64,000 bases of DNA from Cardiocondyla obscurior (GCF_019399895.1 NC_091870.1:4770001-4834000), one strand, 5' to 3'. Numbered from the stretch's first letter, positions 10,149 through 22,134 are shown. Program-made: numbers and translations. The notes: a model not told the origin generated them from the letters alone.

Positions 10149-11014
10149 AACGCTTTAAAACTTGATTTTTTTTATATGTTTGTCAAGTATTTGTGTTATT
10201 AATTGTAATTAAAATTGTATGCTATTACTGACTCTCGCTCACATACAATATTTTAAGGTCATCATTATGATCTGTAATTTGTTTACTTTAAAAATAATTA
10301 AAAATCTTTGTTATAAAATGTTACGTTCTTAAACTTTATATGTACTTTTTTTGACACATGTTTTATAAAATAGATAAGGAAAAGTAAACCATATCTTATT
10401 GAAACTCAAAAAGCACCTCTAATTTTCCAGAAAAAATAATTTTACAACTAGAAACATTCTGTATTGCCAGATAGATATATAAAAAAAGAGAAACTTATAA
10501 CAAATCGTAAAACAAGCGCCAACAAAAACCAAACCATAGAAACTTGTCGAGATATAAAAAAAATCATTAAACTTGGAGGGCCCAAAAATGTTTCAAATTC
10601 CTATGTCTGGCGGTAGGCAAAAGGATTTTGAAAGAAAAATAACTTTTAAGATTGAAATTGCGCCGTGGATTTAAACCTTAGAAAAAACAAGAGCATGAGA
10701 GTCCTGCAATTACTTGAATACGATGCACGGACAGATACAATAAAATTCAAGCAAAAAATGTGAGATGCCGATAACAAAAAAAAATTTTTTAACCATTTTT
10801 TTTCAATTTGTTAATAATATTCTGAAAGGTTCGGAAAGTTGTGGGCATAAGATCGGAGCTTCTTTTAAACATTTGCCCTCAAATCAATAGATATCGGGAA
10901 CAACTCACTAAAATTTAGAAACTAAGGGTGAAAACTTAGAAATCAAGAGAAAGAATCAGAGAAGGGATGAGGCGCGAGTGACCAATAATTGTGAAAAAGG
11001 AAAAGTAGAGGAAC
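10149..11014. other. AT-rich unassigned sequence
   Basis: No gene or recognisable element is seen between the two solo LTRs. Confidence 0.4.
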
Positions 11015-11018
11015 AAGC

Positions 11019-11424
11019 TGTTATAACCTGCGCTCTGATTGCAAACAATTTCCAAAATCGTTCTGATACTTTCACAATCGGGCAAGAACCTCGGGATTAT
11101 CGCCCGATGTCGAAACAGGGTGATGAACTTAAACGTGACAATTAAAATAAGTCCGCACGGTTGATGAATCTCTTCGGTCAACCACCGCGGCCGAAACTCA
11201 CTGAGGTTACAGCTCGGCGAAGTATATGAGCGATGGCACGAAAGCCGTCGCGGGCATTCCTAACAAAAGTCACGCGACGCGTATTTACTGTAATTTAATC
11301 TTAAGGAAGAATAAAGTGTAGAACAGAGATATAAAAGAAGTCTCTTTATTTTTCTACACCCGGCTCCTCTTTTGGTAACGTTCCGGTGAATGAAACCACA
11401 ACCGCACCGTACCACGGTGTAACA
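11019..11424 (+). mobile_element. Solo LTR, 406 bp (family LTR-C)
   Basis: It starts TGTTATAACC, ends CACGGTGTAACA and is flanked by AAGC (11015-11018 and 11425-11428). It carries GTATATGAGC as a TATA-like box and GAATAAAG as a poly(A) signal. Long blocks match the LTR at 59399-60072 read on its minus strand: GGTCAACCACCGCGGCCGAA, the CGCGACGCGTAT block and the CACACCCGGCTCC-like 3' end. That copy adjoins an env gene, so this is a solo LTR of an env-bearing family. Confidence 0.85.
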
Positions 11425-11428
11425 AAGC

Positions 11429-12100
11429 TTAGCAAATAAGAATTCTAATTTTTGAAAAATGAAAAATTCGGCGATAGTCCTTCCCGTTTCCAATCTTATA
11501 AAATCTTGTGTTTCAGCGGAGCACGCTCTCTTGCTTTTTGGACGCAAAACAGATAAAGTTTCTTAAATCGTGTGTGATAAAACCCAGCGAGAAATATCCA
11601 GAAAGCTAGAAGAAGATTTAAGAAAGAGAAAAAAAATAAGTTTTAATTTTAATTATTATTTTTTCCTGCTTTGATTCCACTAAAGAATCGTCTATTAATT
11701 CCAAGTACCTCATTTTATTAAATTCCAAGAAATGTGAGAGGGTGACGTGCGTGTGTCAGTATCTCGAGATCTTGTTGAAGTCCTCTGGGCTTCCAGTGAA
11801 TTGATTCGCGTGGTAAACTTCTTCGAGTAAAGGGTTGCGATATGCCGCTAAAATTTTGGTGACTATCGTTAGCTTGAAATTCGAGTGACGTGCCACGCGT
11901 TTTCTGTACTGTGAAAATTTTCAAATGGGCAGATTAAGAGTCTTGAGTGAAAGTATGCGACGAGTTGTCCTCAAACATTTCTCTTTTAAATCATTAATTT
12001 ATTTTACTTAAATCAAAATTAAATTTTTAGTGGAGTGAACTAATAAAAGAACTGAAAAGAAAAGTCAGGCGCGCCACAATAAACAAATAAGAAACTTACG
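11429..12100. other. Unassigned AT-rich sequence
   Basis: No gene or element ends are recognised. Confidence 0.4.
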
Positions 12101-12104
12101 AGAA

Positions 12105-12842
12105 TTGGTGCGACGATTTTTCGTGCAATTTTTGTTTGTGGCGGCGCCAAGCGAAGAGATTTTCATTATCCCGCCTAAGCAAGAAAGAAGACCGTGGTCT
12201 CCGCGACCACGTGCGCCTCCTCCGTCTCCCGTGCATGAAGATTCTGAGTCGCTGTTTATGTTCGAGGCGGCTCAGCCAACTCACCGATATTAAATTTTTC
12301 GCATTTGTCAACAAAGCCTGGTTTGGAGCAATTCCACTCCACGTTTCCGTCCTACACTCCTAATTCCTCAATTAATTCCGAACATTTCCCTGGAGCTGCT
12401 TTTAAAGCATGCTCTTCTCCTTTTTTTCCGTCACCGCAACTTCCTGAAGAACCCAAAGAGGTCGGTCCTCAGACTAAGGATGATTCTATTTTTTAGCCGG
12501 AGCCAGACTTTTCAAATATTACCCTTTTACCCGCCCCAAGCGATGTTCCTCAGGGAGCAAGAGGAACCGAAAGTGATCGTAGATCCTCTCCTTGAGTTCC
12601 TCCGCAGGACTTGCACTCCGTGGACGGATTCCATCCCAGAAGTTGCCTTTATTATAGGCCCCGACCATTTCCATTCCGAAGAGACCAGAAGACAAGCCAG
12701 TGCCGCGTCTTCTGATAAGCATTTTTTTATCTATTATCCGGGGGCGGAATTCCCGTTTCTTGCTCCGATCAGGCTTGTTGATCAGGTATTTCCGCGATCC
12801 ACGGCACGGGTCGTGGAAATAATTGAAATAGATTTGGAGTAA
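12105..12842 (+). pseudogene. Hypothetical ORF series, frame-broken
   Basis: Two open segments share a frame: 12105-12293 (proline-rich, with RPWSPRPRAPPPSP) and 12480-12842, of 120 codons. The second has a regular composition (PLLEFLRRTCTPWTDSIPEV, then FIIGPDHFHSEETRRQ). Between them a different frame (12305-12496) carries a Pro/Ser-rich sequence, so a coding region with two compensating frameshifts is possible. No domain is recognised. It lies just 5' of a truncated Gypsy LTR but is not obviously part of it. It could be a decayed retroelement gene or an exon-like relic. Confidence 0.3.
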
Positions 12843-12850
12843 ATCTAATC

Positions 12851-12899
12851 AACACACACACACGCACATACACACGCACACGCACACACACATATATAT
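12851..12899. repeat. CA-rich microsatellite
   Basis: An interrupted (CA)n tract with CG and TA variants ends in (TA)n immediately before the LTR at 12900. Confidence 0.9.
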
Positions 12900-13252
12900 T
12901 GTTACGCCCGTTCCCGAGTTTTGGCGCACGGGATTGTCGTGCAGGCGGACGCGTCTGAAGACGGTGTCCGAAGATGGTCCGGGTTATCGAGAGCTTGTCA
13001 GTCTGTTTCTCGTTGCTAGGGAACAGACAACTCTTTTCATGCAAATAGTTAGTTGTCAATCTCCCTTTGTGATTTAAACAAGGACGGACGTGCTTTAACC
13101 TTATTGAAATAAAACTTCTTAGTTTGCTTTTCTAAACGAGTCTCGTTTCATTTCGTGTGGAAGTGTTCCGCGGGTGTGAGCGTGGGAGAGAGTGTGAGTG
13201 GAGCTCGCAGACGTTGCGGGAAGTCAGAAAAAAACCGAGGGGCGCCGTAACA
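12900..13252 (+). mobile_element. Gypsy-type 5' LTR, 353 bp
   Basis: It begins TGTTACGCCCG and ends CGCCGTAACA, with a poly(A) signal GAAATAAAAC near 13108. It is followed directly by TTTTGGGGGTTCGTTCGGGA, a primer-binding-site type similar to a tRNA-Pro 3' end. No 3' partner LTR is seen, so only the 5' end of the element survives. The left flank is a microsatellite, so no target duplication can be read. Confidence 0.75.
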
Positions 13253-13296
13253 TTTTGGGGGTTCGTTCGGGATCGACAGCTGAATTTCTGTGGAGA

Positions 13297-13569
13297 ATGA
13301 GCGAGGCTCCTAGCCGTAAAAGGACCCGCATAAACACCCCGATGGCTTCACGTTCTGCGGAAATGCCGACGCTTCGTTCTACGTCACGGGAGATAGCTGC
13401 GTCGCGGGAAGAGCGGTCCCGAAGGGAGGAAGAGTTGTTGGAGCTGATCCGACAGAAGAATGAGAAGCTAGCTTGTCTTCGCGGATTAGGCCAGCTAAGT
13501 GCTCCAAATATTTCTTGCAAGTCAGAAAATGGTTTTTCGGGGCGGGTCGTGGCTTCGGCCGTGCGGTAA
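13297..13569 (+). pseudogene. Truncated retrotransposon gag start
   Basis: Forty-five bases after the LTR an ATG opens MSEAPSRKRTRINTPMASRS, continuing for about 90 codons. The sequence is basic and rich in Arg, Glu and Ser, with a charged helical stretch (EERSRREEELLELIRQKNEK), as expected for the N-terminus of a Gypsy Gag. After about residue 75 the element ends abruptly, and the last codons run into unrelated foldback sequence (from about 13575). No pol follows. This is a 3'-truncated element. Gag would package the RNA of the element. Confidence 0.55.
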
Positions 13570-13574
13570 GTAGC

Positions 13575-13762
13575 TAAAAATGATGACGTCGCCTGTCGCG
13601 CTCACTCACGCGTGATTTTCTTGTCGCTCTTGCGCTAGACGAATTAATTTTTTTTTCAATAACCATTGAGAATTTTGCAAAATGGTATAAGACTTTTTTA
13701 TTTTTCTCACCAAGACCCACCTATTCCTGTTCGGTGTGACACATTAAATGATACACCCTGTA
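13575..13762. mobile_element. Half copy of foldback element (family MITE-1)
   Basis: GTCGCCTGTCGCGCTCACTC, the AACCATTGAGAATTTTGCAA block and a terminal ACACCCTGTA match the right half of the foldback elements at 19915-20280 and 48036-48405. The left half is missing. A (CATATA)n tract follows at about 13765-13812. Confidence 0.7.
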
Positions 13763-13814
13763 CATATACACATCTTTACTATACATATACATATACATAT
13801 ATTACATATACATA

Positions 13815-14337
13815 ATAAACTTTTTCTAAAATAAATTGTTATATTTTAATTCATAAAAACTTGTTATTCGTTTATTTAATTATTCAATTTAAATCAATTA
13901 GGTATTACTTTTATGTTAAGATTTAACTCATTGTATTAACCACATTTATTAAATTATTGTATTTTGTTTTTAAACTTATAATTTTTCTTGTTCCTTTTTT
14001 TTTAAATAACCCTTGAATCCATATATCTGCGAAAAGTCACCTCCGGTTCTATCGCAGGGAATAAAAATTAATTTTCTTTCCCTAAAAAAGAACCAAACCC
14101 GCGCTTAATTAAATTTTTAGCGACTCAAACCCATTCCTAGCGCGTTGTACGCGTGACACTCCACCGATCGTGTCACGCAAATATCGGTAGTTGCGTCATT
14201 TCTTAAACCCTTCTCTCCACTCTATCTGCTCTCAGGTTCATACCTTTGGCTTTCTATGAGCGATAATCATCTTTTTCTTAATATTTCCTTTCTTAACGTA
14301 ACAAAAGCATGTAATATAATAAATTATAAATACATAC
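13815..14337. other. AT-rich sequence, part of FAS intron
   Basis: No downstream FAS exon or mobile element could be recognised between the foldback copy and the exon. Confidence 0.4.
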
Positions 14338-14569
14338 CTAATTTATGGAACAGGAATTGCACTTGAGGATGAAAATTTAAGGTGGCGGTTGCAATAATGG
14401 CTGCATCGCAATCTCCAGATTTAATCATTTCATATGCTTTAACAATAGCATGGCCACTAGAACTACATGCAGTGTCGATATTAAATGATGGCCCAGTAAC
14501 TCCAAGCCAGTGAGAAATTTTGTTTGCCATGAGTGAAATATTGCATCCAATCATAGATGGTCCTACCAA
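14338..14569 (-). CDS. FASN: Fatty-acid synthase-like gene, ketoacyl-synthase exon (active site)
   Basis: This internal exon of 232 bp lies on the minus strand. The acceptor TTAATGATTAG is at 14570-14571 and the donor G|GTATGTA is at 14337. It reads LVGPSMIGCNISLMANKIS and then GPSFNIDTACSSSGHA, the beta-ketoacyl-synthase nucleophile motif. The Cys in DTACSSS is the acyl-accepting residue known in animal fatty-acid synthases and polyketide synthases. The exon starts in phase 0 and ends with one extra base. It fits directly after the exon at 47385-47629: residues before and after the junction are consecutive in the KS domain. The chain condensation step of cytosolic lipid synthesis is the family function. 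Local divergence from canonical FAS suggests a lineage-specific paralogue. No later KS, acyltransferase or reductase exon was found to the left within the window. Confidence 0.85.
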
Positions 14570-14924
14570 CTAATCATTAAAACGTAAAGTCATTATTTTT
14601 TCAAAATTCTCCAGATTTATTGCGTAACTTTTAATATTTTATGTAAGAAAAACATATTTTTGTATTATGAGGCTCTTGTGTTATAACGATGCATTTCAGC
14701 GGTGCATTGTTCCGACCAAACACAAACTAGACGCCAGAGCGAACAGCCGTTTGGCGGGAATTCGGGGCAAGGTGCGCAAACATTTTTAAACTTTGTTAAC
14801 GCGCGAGCGATAACGGCGGTACGTTGACCGTTGTCCCGCGGCTAAGTCCAAAGTGCGGACAAGTTAATCGGAAAAATTGACTTTTAAGCAACTAAAAATT
14901 AAAAAAATCTTAATACTTTGTGTG

Positions 14925-15360
14925 TATGTTGAGTAGTTCCTTAACACAAAATTATTTTTTGTTCGTGCTAAATTTCACTATAAAGAGGTGAAACTTCTTA
15001 TAAATAGAAGAAATTTTTACTATTTTCGATATATCTTGAAAACTAATTACTATATTAAAGAAATTTTTATACAAGTTTTATAATAAAAATGTCTCTATTT
15101 AACTGCAGTAACTAAATTAAAAAAAAAATTTGTTAACAAAATTGTTTATAAAATTAAAAAAAAATTACTTATTTCTAATTTTGTAATTGCAGTTAAATAA
15201 AAATATTTTTACCATGTAACTTTTGTATAAAACATTTTTTGGTATAGAATATAAAAAAAAGCAAAAATGTCTTTTATTTATAAGGGGTTTCACTCCTTTA
15301 CAGTGAAAAGGCATAGCCGGATAAATATGCCAAATTGGCCCCCACCAAATTTTCAATCAG
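14925..15360. repeat. Palindromic repeat (family PAL)
   Basis: An imperfect inverted repeat centred near 15140 (TTTGTTAACAAAATTGTTTA). Its arms contain CTGCAGT/ACTGCAG-like sites, TTTTATACAAGTTTTATAAT and TTGTATAAAACATTTTTTGG, then GGTGAAAC/GGGTTTCAC and GTGCTAAATTTCACT-type outer arms. Other copies are at 41075, 48905 and 57470. Confidence 0.75.
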
Positions 15361-16680
15361 GACTTGGAAATTAATTTGGTACCAAATAAGAATAATTTTG
15401 TAAAATTTCAGCTCTTAGTATTAATCTCAAACACTTTACGAGTAATTAAAAAAAATCTATTTTTTGGTTTTTATTTTTTTTATAGTGTATAGATTTAACT
15501 AATTACTTGAGATACTCGAGATCTTACGAGCAGCGCGGTAAACTACCGAGAGAAACCGAGTCAACCTAATGGCCGGAATGGGCCACGTGCCACCAAGATA
15601 ATTGCGTCCGCGAGCGGTGACTGTTCACACGAGATGAGCGGTTCTGAATTAAATGAGTAATGAGTAAACTGGGCGCGGCGATGCACACAAAACGAGCAGT
15701 CTAAAGAAAAATGAGGCGTATTCCGCAATTGAGCGTGCGTAGCGAGAACGCCGTGAGCATGTGCTCGAGCACGTTGCTACCACGTGCACGGACCGTGAGG
15801 CTGTATCCGTGTTTCCTTGAGCCGACTGCTTTTACAATGAATGAGAGAGATTCTCGCACTTCCTGAGAAACACCGCTTGACCATCGGTCACTTTGCGAAT
15901 GAGCTAACACCACAAAACTTTGAGAGATTCAAGAGACAATTCTAGAGCCGTTCGTACGCACTGACTTTTGGAACGAGAAGAAGCATTAGAACCGGCAAAT
16001 GCCGCATGTGGCGCGGATTATCGATAATTTACCAGTCCGCGACGTGGTGCTATCACGCAATTATGCGTGACACTAATTAAAAGCGCGGTCTCGTTGAGCG
16101 GGCCCGTTAAATCGCGAACAGTATCACAAAACTATCTTTTGTTTGTGCTAAGAAGCATAACCAGATAAACATGCCGAATCGGCCTACACCGAGTTTTTAA
16201 TTGGCACTGTGGGAATCAATTTGGTACCAAATAAAAATAATTTAATCAAAATTTTGGCTTTTAATCTCAAACATTTTATGAGTAATTTAAAAAAAAATTT
16301 ACTTTTGTATTTTTATATTTTTTTCAATAATAAAATTCAAAATTAATTAATGGCGAATATTTTCCAAAAACTTTGAGTAAAAGCCATATAAAAACACTTT
16401 TGTCATAATCCCCAAATTGAAACCCGTTTTTTAACAGAAAAAATAAAACTAAAATTATTTTTTTTAATGCGTATTTGATAACATGCATTTATCAAATTTT
16501 GACAGAATGAGCTTCTCATGCACCTGTTTTTTTAATTTTTTTTGTTTAGTGCAACATTAAAAAAAAAATTAAAAATTAATTTTTTTTTAATAATTTTGTA
16601 TTTTAACTACTTGGTACTATACTTTATTAAAAAAAAAAAAACAAATAAATATTTAGATACAGAAAATATAATCATAAAAC
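15361..16680. repeat. Second partial PAL copy with unassigned 600-bp insert
   Basis: The outer-arm text around GCATAGCCGGATAAATATGCC at 15310 recurs diverged at about 16150, so two related repeat segments flank 15520-16130. The intervening block is GC-richer, contains CGCGAGCGGTGACTG and other mixed sequence, and shows no LTR ends or gene. AT-rich, A-run-rich sequence fills 16260-16680. Confidence 0.45.
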
Positions 16681-17914
16681 TGTAGCCAAAAGCCACTAGT
16701 AATATTTCCGTCATTTCGACCCCACGCCGCGACAAACATCCGTTGGCCCAAATTAATTGTGCGGTTTCGTAAAATCACATCAAGTAGCGCGAGCCGAACA
16801 TCCGCTCGCAGCGCGTAACCAGGAAGACCATCCGTTCGTGCCGCGCATTTCTACAAGTTACTCGGGAGAGGGTTTCTTCTCTTTCGAGCCCTCGGGTATA
16901 TAAGCCGTCTCGAACGCAACCGCCCGCGGCGTGTAGCGCGGACCGCCGTAGCCGGTGACACGGGCCGACCGGCCGCCCGTACCGCGCACCGCCACAGACC
17001 GCTCGGAAGGGGGTTTCTCCCACTCTCGAGCCAACGAGTATATAAGCCGGTCTGAACACAAGAGAAGCACCTTTTCCTCGCTGGAGAGCACTCCAGCAAC
17101 CGATCCTCCAGGACTTGGGCGCTCCCAAGCCTACCTCGACCGGGCTCACCTGGCTCTCGTAACCGATACCGCTACCGCCGAGACTCGGGCGCTCCCGAGC
17201 CTTTCCTCGACCGGGCTCACCCGGCCTTCAAAACCGCTGCCTCTAGGACTCGGGCGCTCCCGAGCCTTCCTTCAACCGGGCTCTCCCGGCCGCTGATACC
17301 GCGACACCGAGACTCGGGCGCTCCCGAGTCTCTCCTCGACCGGGCTCACCCGGTCTTTCAAGTCCGCTGCCTCCGGAACTCGGGTGCTTCCGAGCCCTTT
17401 CTCGACCGGCCTTTACCCCTTCCGGCGCTGAACATCGCGGACGACTTGGTGCACCGCGTTGCCGACTCGCGACCGCGTAATTCTGTCCGTGCGATACGGC
17501 CTAGACGGCCTGCCTTGTACACTGCGTAGCCGACTCGCGACCGCGTAATTCTGTCTGTGCGACACGGCCTACCCTGTACACTGCGTTGCCGACTCGCGAT
17601 CGCGGAATTCTGTCCGTGCGATCTACTTTGTGCATTGCGACCATATAACCCTGTTCGCGCTGTATATATACGACTAATAGGGTAGCGGACTTTCATAGCA
17701 AACCAGCTCTTTACGCAGACTGATAGTTTTCTTTAATTTTTTGTACTATTATCATATATTTTATTTTCCTTTTGTTTCATTTTGTATAAATTCTGTTCCT
17801 ATTTTCATCTATCTTATAATAAATTACTTTACTTTTACATTATGCACGTCTCGATTCTTTAACTCGAACCCCGTTTCCCGACGAGCTTTCCACCGACGAC
17901 ATTACCGTGTTACA
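16681..17914 (+). mobile_element. Solo LTR, about 1234 bp (family LTR-B)
   Basis: It begins TGTAGCCAAAAGCCACTAG and ends TTACCGTGTTACA, like the copy at 49089-50093. It has a TATA box GAGTATATAAGCC at about 17037 and a poly(A) signal ATAATAAATT near 17817. Downstream of the TATA box lie five hairpin units at 64-70 bp spacing (see 17114-17394). Then come three units of about 68 bp built on CCGACTCGCGACCGCG (17440-17630). No matching flank duplication is visible (left AAAC, right ATTT). Confidence 0.8.
17114..17394 (+). repeat. Five spaced hairpin units in LTR-B
   Basis: CTCGGGCGCTCCCGAG or close variants occur at 17114, 17184, 17249, 17313 and 17379. Each is followed by a TCGACCGGGCTCACCCGG-type segment. 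Each forms a 6-bp stem with a CGCT loop. The same array is at 49399-49679. Confidence 0.9.
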
Positions 17915-18400
17915 ATTTTTTATTCTCTAACGTGATCAAAAAACGCACATATTTTTTAAACAACCGGTATTTCTATCAAACTTTTCCGTTTATCATAAAA
18001 AGTGATAGCAAAAATGTTTGTTTTTTAATTTTTTTTTTAATGGTAAGTCGATATTAATCTCTGTAAAAGTGTAAAGAGTGATGAATTATGAGAAAATATC
18101 TTTCTTTATAACTTCGAAACCGAGCCTATGCTCGTGTTAAAATTTTACTGAGATTAATATTCCATTATAGGCCAATATTTATAGTCAGATTTTATTTCAA
18201 GATTATTTTAAGCAATGTCTTAAAACGATAATACGACTCGGTAATTGTTTTAAAAACAAATAAGACAGTACTTAAGACAATCATAAAATTAAGGATTAAC
18301 TATGAATACCGGCCATATAATATTATTTGGCATAAAAGAGTTTAAAATTTTAAGTTAAAAAAAATAAGCCACATTTGTCGTCATTCTTTCAAACGAATTT
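17915..18400. other. AT-rich spacer
   Basis: No gene or element ends are recognised. Confidence 0.5.
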
Positions 18401-18404
18401 ATTC

Positions 18405-19602
18405 TGAAACGACCGTAATTCTTGGCCGCGAATATCGGGCCAGCTGGAGTGCCCGGATGTGCTCGCCGGGCGGACAGTATTCGCGAGAGAATAAGTAGGT
18501 CCGAAAATACACGAGACGTGGATTAACGATTAATTGATGGATTATTCAATTAATAAGAACACTTTACAATAGAGCCAAATGTGACGAACGCGTGGTTGAG
18601 ACGTCGCCGGACAGAACACTAATATAATAGAACGCTTGTGGTAACGCGGTAATTGGCGCGTGTATGCGCCGGATCGGTACGGCGGTGATTGATACGCGGA
18701 TCTATGACGGGCGGGCCGTTACAAGTTTTCGGCAACCGCCTAGATAACGCCCTAACGGATCGCGGGGCTAGCGGCGCGAATATTCCCCGGTGGCGCGGGC
18801 CTGGGCAGGGCCTGGTCGATGCACGCGGCGCGGGACGCGGTGGTTGGAATAATCCGTAGATCGCGACGCGAATGCGGTTTCTTTTTCCCGTCGGCGCGGG
18901 CCCGGGCGGGACCTGATCGATGCACGCGACGCGAATGCGGGTTTTCGGATGTCGTGGAGGACGAAGCACCTGTTCGGTGTTGCAGTAGCCGAGAGTACTC
19001 GGCCGAGGCGGAGAGCTCTCCACCCCGGGTTTGTGCAACGGTGCGAAAGGATATTTCGCCTTGGCAAACCGACTGTAGATCCGGGATCGAGATCACTCGA
19101 AGGAGGCGAAGTGCGCTTCACCCCATGAGCCGGTCTTACGAATCGAGAATTGCTTTCGACTGCTAGGAAGATTCCTATGCGGGCAAGCGTCAGGAGTGCC
19201 TGACCGAGGCGGAGTTCGCTCCACCCCGTTGTTCTGCTTGCTCCAGAAGTCGGTCGGTCCGGATATTCGCTGTGAGGCGAACGGAACGAGAACGGTGCGC
19301 GACTTTTCCGAATTCGCCTTTTTATCTAGAAAAGGCGACGTCCGAGGATATCCTGGTACGTGGCGCCGGCCGCGGTATTCCGCGGTACCGTACGCGTCGC
19401 GCTCATTCGTACGAGCTCGGGGCCGCTCGTGTAAGTCCGTTCCGCGGGACTTTGCGCGTTACTCGACACTTGTACAATTATCGCGCCGATGATAGGTTTC
19501 TTCGGGAGCCCCCGCGCTCCCCTTCCTGTCCGAGAGGATGGTCGTCTCGGCCTCCGGTGGTTCTCCTCCGAGAACGATGCTTTTCCCAGGGGCATCGTTA
19601 CA
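18405..19602 (-). mobile_element. Solo LTR, 1198 bp (family LTR-A, copy 1)
   Basis: It starts TGAAACGACC, ends GCATCGTTACA and is flanked by ATTC (18401-18404 and 19603-19606). The minus strand carries TAGATAAAAAGGCG at the TATA position seen in the sister copies. The CAGGAGTGCCTGACCGAGGC block and the repeated GAGGCGGAG...CTCCACCCC segments recur in the copies at 45891 and 55567. Long ORFs inside are GC-composition artefacts. Confidence 0.85.
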
Positions 19603-19606
19603 ATTC

Positions 19607-19914
19607 TATTCCGAAAGTTTTGCGAATCACAATCACAAACTGCATTTAATATACGAACTTTGTTCGCATGATCAATTTTGTGAACTATATTTATGGTTAA
19701 CATGTTTTAGGCAATAAAAAGATCTGTTCTTAGTCGCTACACGCTGAACTGGTGCGGTGAGTTAGAATAAAAGAAATTATATTTATTTTACTACAATTCA
19801 TTGCACTAGTGTGCACCAGTTTAATAGTGCAGCGATTGAGAACAAGTCTAAGATAATTAAAATTATTCTTATAACACTCATGACATGTTAATAGCACCTT
19901 TTATACAGTGTTTC
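19607..19914. other. AT-rich spacer
   Basis: No features recognised between the LTR and the foldback element. Confidence 0.5.
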
Positions 19915-20280
19915 AGATCAATGGACTTTACCGAAAATGGTAGATAAAACTAATTAAAATAAGACGAAAAGTCCTTTACCATTTTTAAAAATTCTCAGTA
20001 GTTTTCGAGAAAAAAAAAATATATAAAATGTGTAGGCGTAAGAGCAATAAGAAAGCTACACGTGAGTGAGCGCCACAGGCAAATGACTAGGAATGGCGTC
20101 GTCGTCTGTCGCGCTCACTTACACGCAGCTTCCTTGTCGCTTTTACGCTTATACATTTTATATATTTTAATTTTCTTTTCAAAAACTATTGAGAATTTTT
20201 CAAAATGATACAGAACTTTTTGTATTGGTTCGATTAGTTCTACCAACCTTTTAAAGTCCATTGATCAGAAACATCCTGTA
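19915..20280. mobile_element. Foldback MITE (family MITE-1, copy 1)
   Basis: The left arm starts ACAGTGTTTCAGATCAATGG and the right arm ends CCATTGATCAGAAACATCCTGT, so the ends are inverted. TA flanks both sides. The whole 366 bp can fold on itself around 20090. The inner arms carry TGTCGCGCTCACTTACACGC and its inverted partner. No coding capacity. Confidence 0.85.
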
Positions 20281-20937
20281 TATACGCGCATTTTTAAGGT
20301 TGATAATTTTTTTAAATCGTTCTAATACAATTAATTTTGCTACATGAAGTTTTATTTACTTCTAAAAACTTCGTGTATATTCGTTTTCTGAATAAATTTA
20401 ATCAATTAACGTCGCTACTAATTAGTTAAGTCGCAATACAGGCCCACTTGTCAAATCGCATGAGTGCCGCCATATTGGATTTTCGCTAAATGTATCGCAA
20501 AATGTGCTATAGACTACATTTGGCGACACATTTAGCAAAAGCTTATAAATGTACTATAAAAGTGGGCTCTGAATAACTTTTTCAAGATAAAAGCGCACAT
20601 TTAGGCTAAAAATGATTGTCACATTTAAAGGTGCCTCTAAATGTGAGCTCTGAATACGGGCCATTATATTTGTTAAATCAAAGGCTTCAATCATGCTCGT
20701 ATTTGAATAAATCCGTAATGAGGATACATGTTGGGAGAGTGTAATGCTCAGTGCAAAAAAATTGTTCCTTGAATTTTGACAGCGTCAATACGTCGGTTAG
20801 TTTATTAAATGCGTCACGGAGTTACAAGAATGTTAACACTTAATTTCGGCTATCGCGACAATTCCTGGATTATTTGGTGCGGTAACATGAACGACTGTTT
20901 TTCGGCCTGTTTTTATAACATTATTTTTGACGACTAG
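20281..20937. other. Unassigned sequence with short inverted blocks
   Basis: TTTAGCGAAA-type and TGTGCTATAGACTACATTTG-type text around 20480-20640 contains short inverted words such as CATTTAG. No gene is seen. Confidence 0.35.
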
Positions 20938-21790
20938 CTAGTATTCGAAAAGAGATCCCGCTCGATCTCTATTTTTCTTTTTGCAGGCGGTGATCGCATG
21001 TACAGCTCGTGTTGTTTTTAATACCGTTATACAATTACTTGTTGAACTCTTAAATATCTGACACAATACGTCTTCATCAAAAAATCGTTTTTCTTTATGA
21101 GATAGTATTTCCAACATCAATTGTATTTCGGAATAGAAATATTACATTTTACAAAAACTTGAATACAAGCTTTAAAAGATATTACTCCCATGTTTTTATT
21201 TGATCTACAAATGCAACAATATTTAAGAGTATTAACTACTCTTGAAAACGATATTTCTACATACTGAATTTCTTTCTCAGTTTTTTCACCGATCATATAA
21301 GTTGGATCATTAGTTGATGACACTGTAGATGTTGTAGCCGTTAATGATAAGGAAGAAGATAATTGAGAAATTAATTGTGATGGCATATCTAGTTCTTCAG
21401 TATCTTTTGCATTCTGTAAAGTTGATTAAACGGTATCAGACGACAATGGTGTTGGAATTGTAGATAATTTTTATAGCGGAGCATTTCCTGAGCTTGTAAA
21501 TGGTTGAGTTTCAAAAATATTCAACTGTGTTATTGATAATTTATCAATTAATCGACTATCTATTCCTACTTTTGAACAAGATGCTGATTGAACTTTGAAT
21601 TTTGAAAACAAATAAACAGATACAAAAATTTAACATTTACGGCATAGCTTGTCGTTGACTTAAACATTTATTCTAATTAATTTAGATATACTATTAGCTT
21701 TCTTTTCAGTCAAAATAGTTTTTTTTAAACCTGATACTTTTCGGAGAAACACATTGCAATGCATACATTTAGAATTCAAGGCCGTGCTGC
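20938..21790 (-). pseudogene. Decayed DNA-transposon-type ORF, cysteine-bearing
   Basis: The minus strand has consecutive open stretches: 21386-21117 (89 codons, ending RVVNTLKYCCICRSNKNMGV and beyond) and 21120-20938 in another frame. Serine/threonine-rich sequence upstream to about 21790 contains several stops. The CCIC motif, followed by a basic hydrophobic run and a further charged segment, resembles the N-terminal half of multicopy transposase-associated proteins of insects, possibly the ISL2EU/Harbinger-like type. That comparison is from memory and weak. It lies just left of the Gypsy element, which did not cause the breaks. Confidence 0.3.
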
Positions 21791-21872
21791 AAGGAGAATG
21801 AAATCAAATTTTGTTACACAATGCTGTAAAATTAATTATAATTATATATAAAAAAAAAAATAATATTGTTAT

Positions 21873-22134
21873 TGTTGTGGCGGCTCGAAGAGCTGACAAG
21901 CAGCCTGAGACGAACAGGTGAAGAGCACGCGGTGTAAGCGTGCAAGAGCGGGATGAGAACGCGCGACGTTCGAGCACGGGTGTCTGAGGACACGCTCCGC
22001 ACTCGCTTACAAACTGTCGAAGAGATAAGTGTATTGTTAAGTAAGAAATATAGATAGTAAATTAAGTACACCGGCAATTCTTAATTTCCTGCGATCTCAT
22101 GGTCCGCGATTACAAACCGGGGAAACTTATAACA
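21873..22134 (+). repeat. Gypsy 5' LTR
   Basis: TGTTGTGGCGGCTCG to CTTATAACA. It shares both ends and its full length with the 3' LTR. Confidence 0.95.

Noticed and set aside
18619..19649. Several overlapping 98-139-codon ORFs on both strands
   Set aside because: They lie wholly inside a GC-rich LTR, overlap on opposite strands and show no domain. High GC lowers stop frequency by chance.
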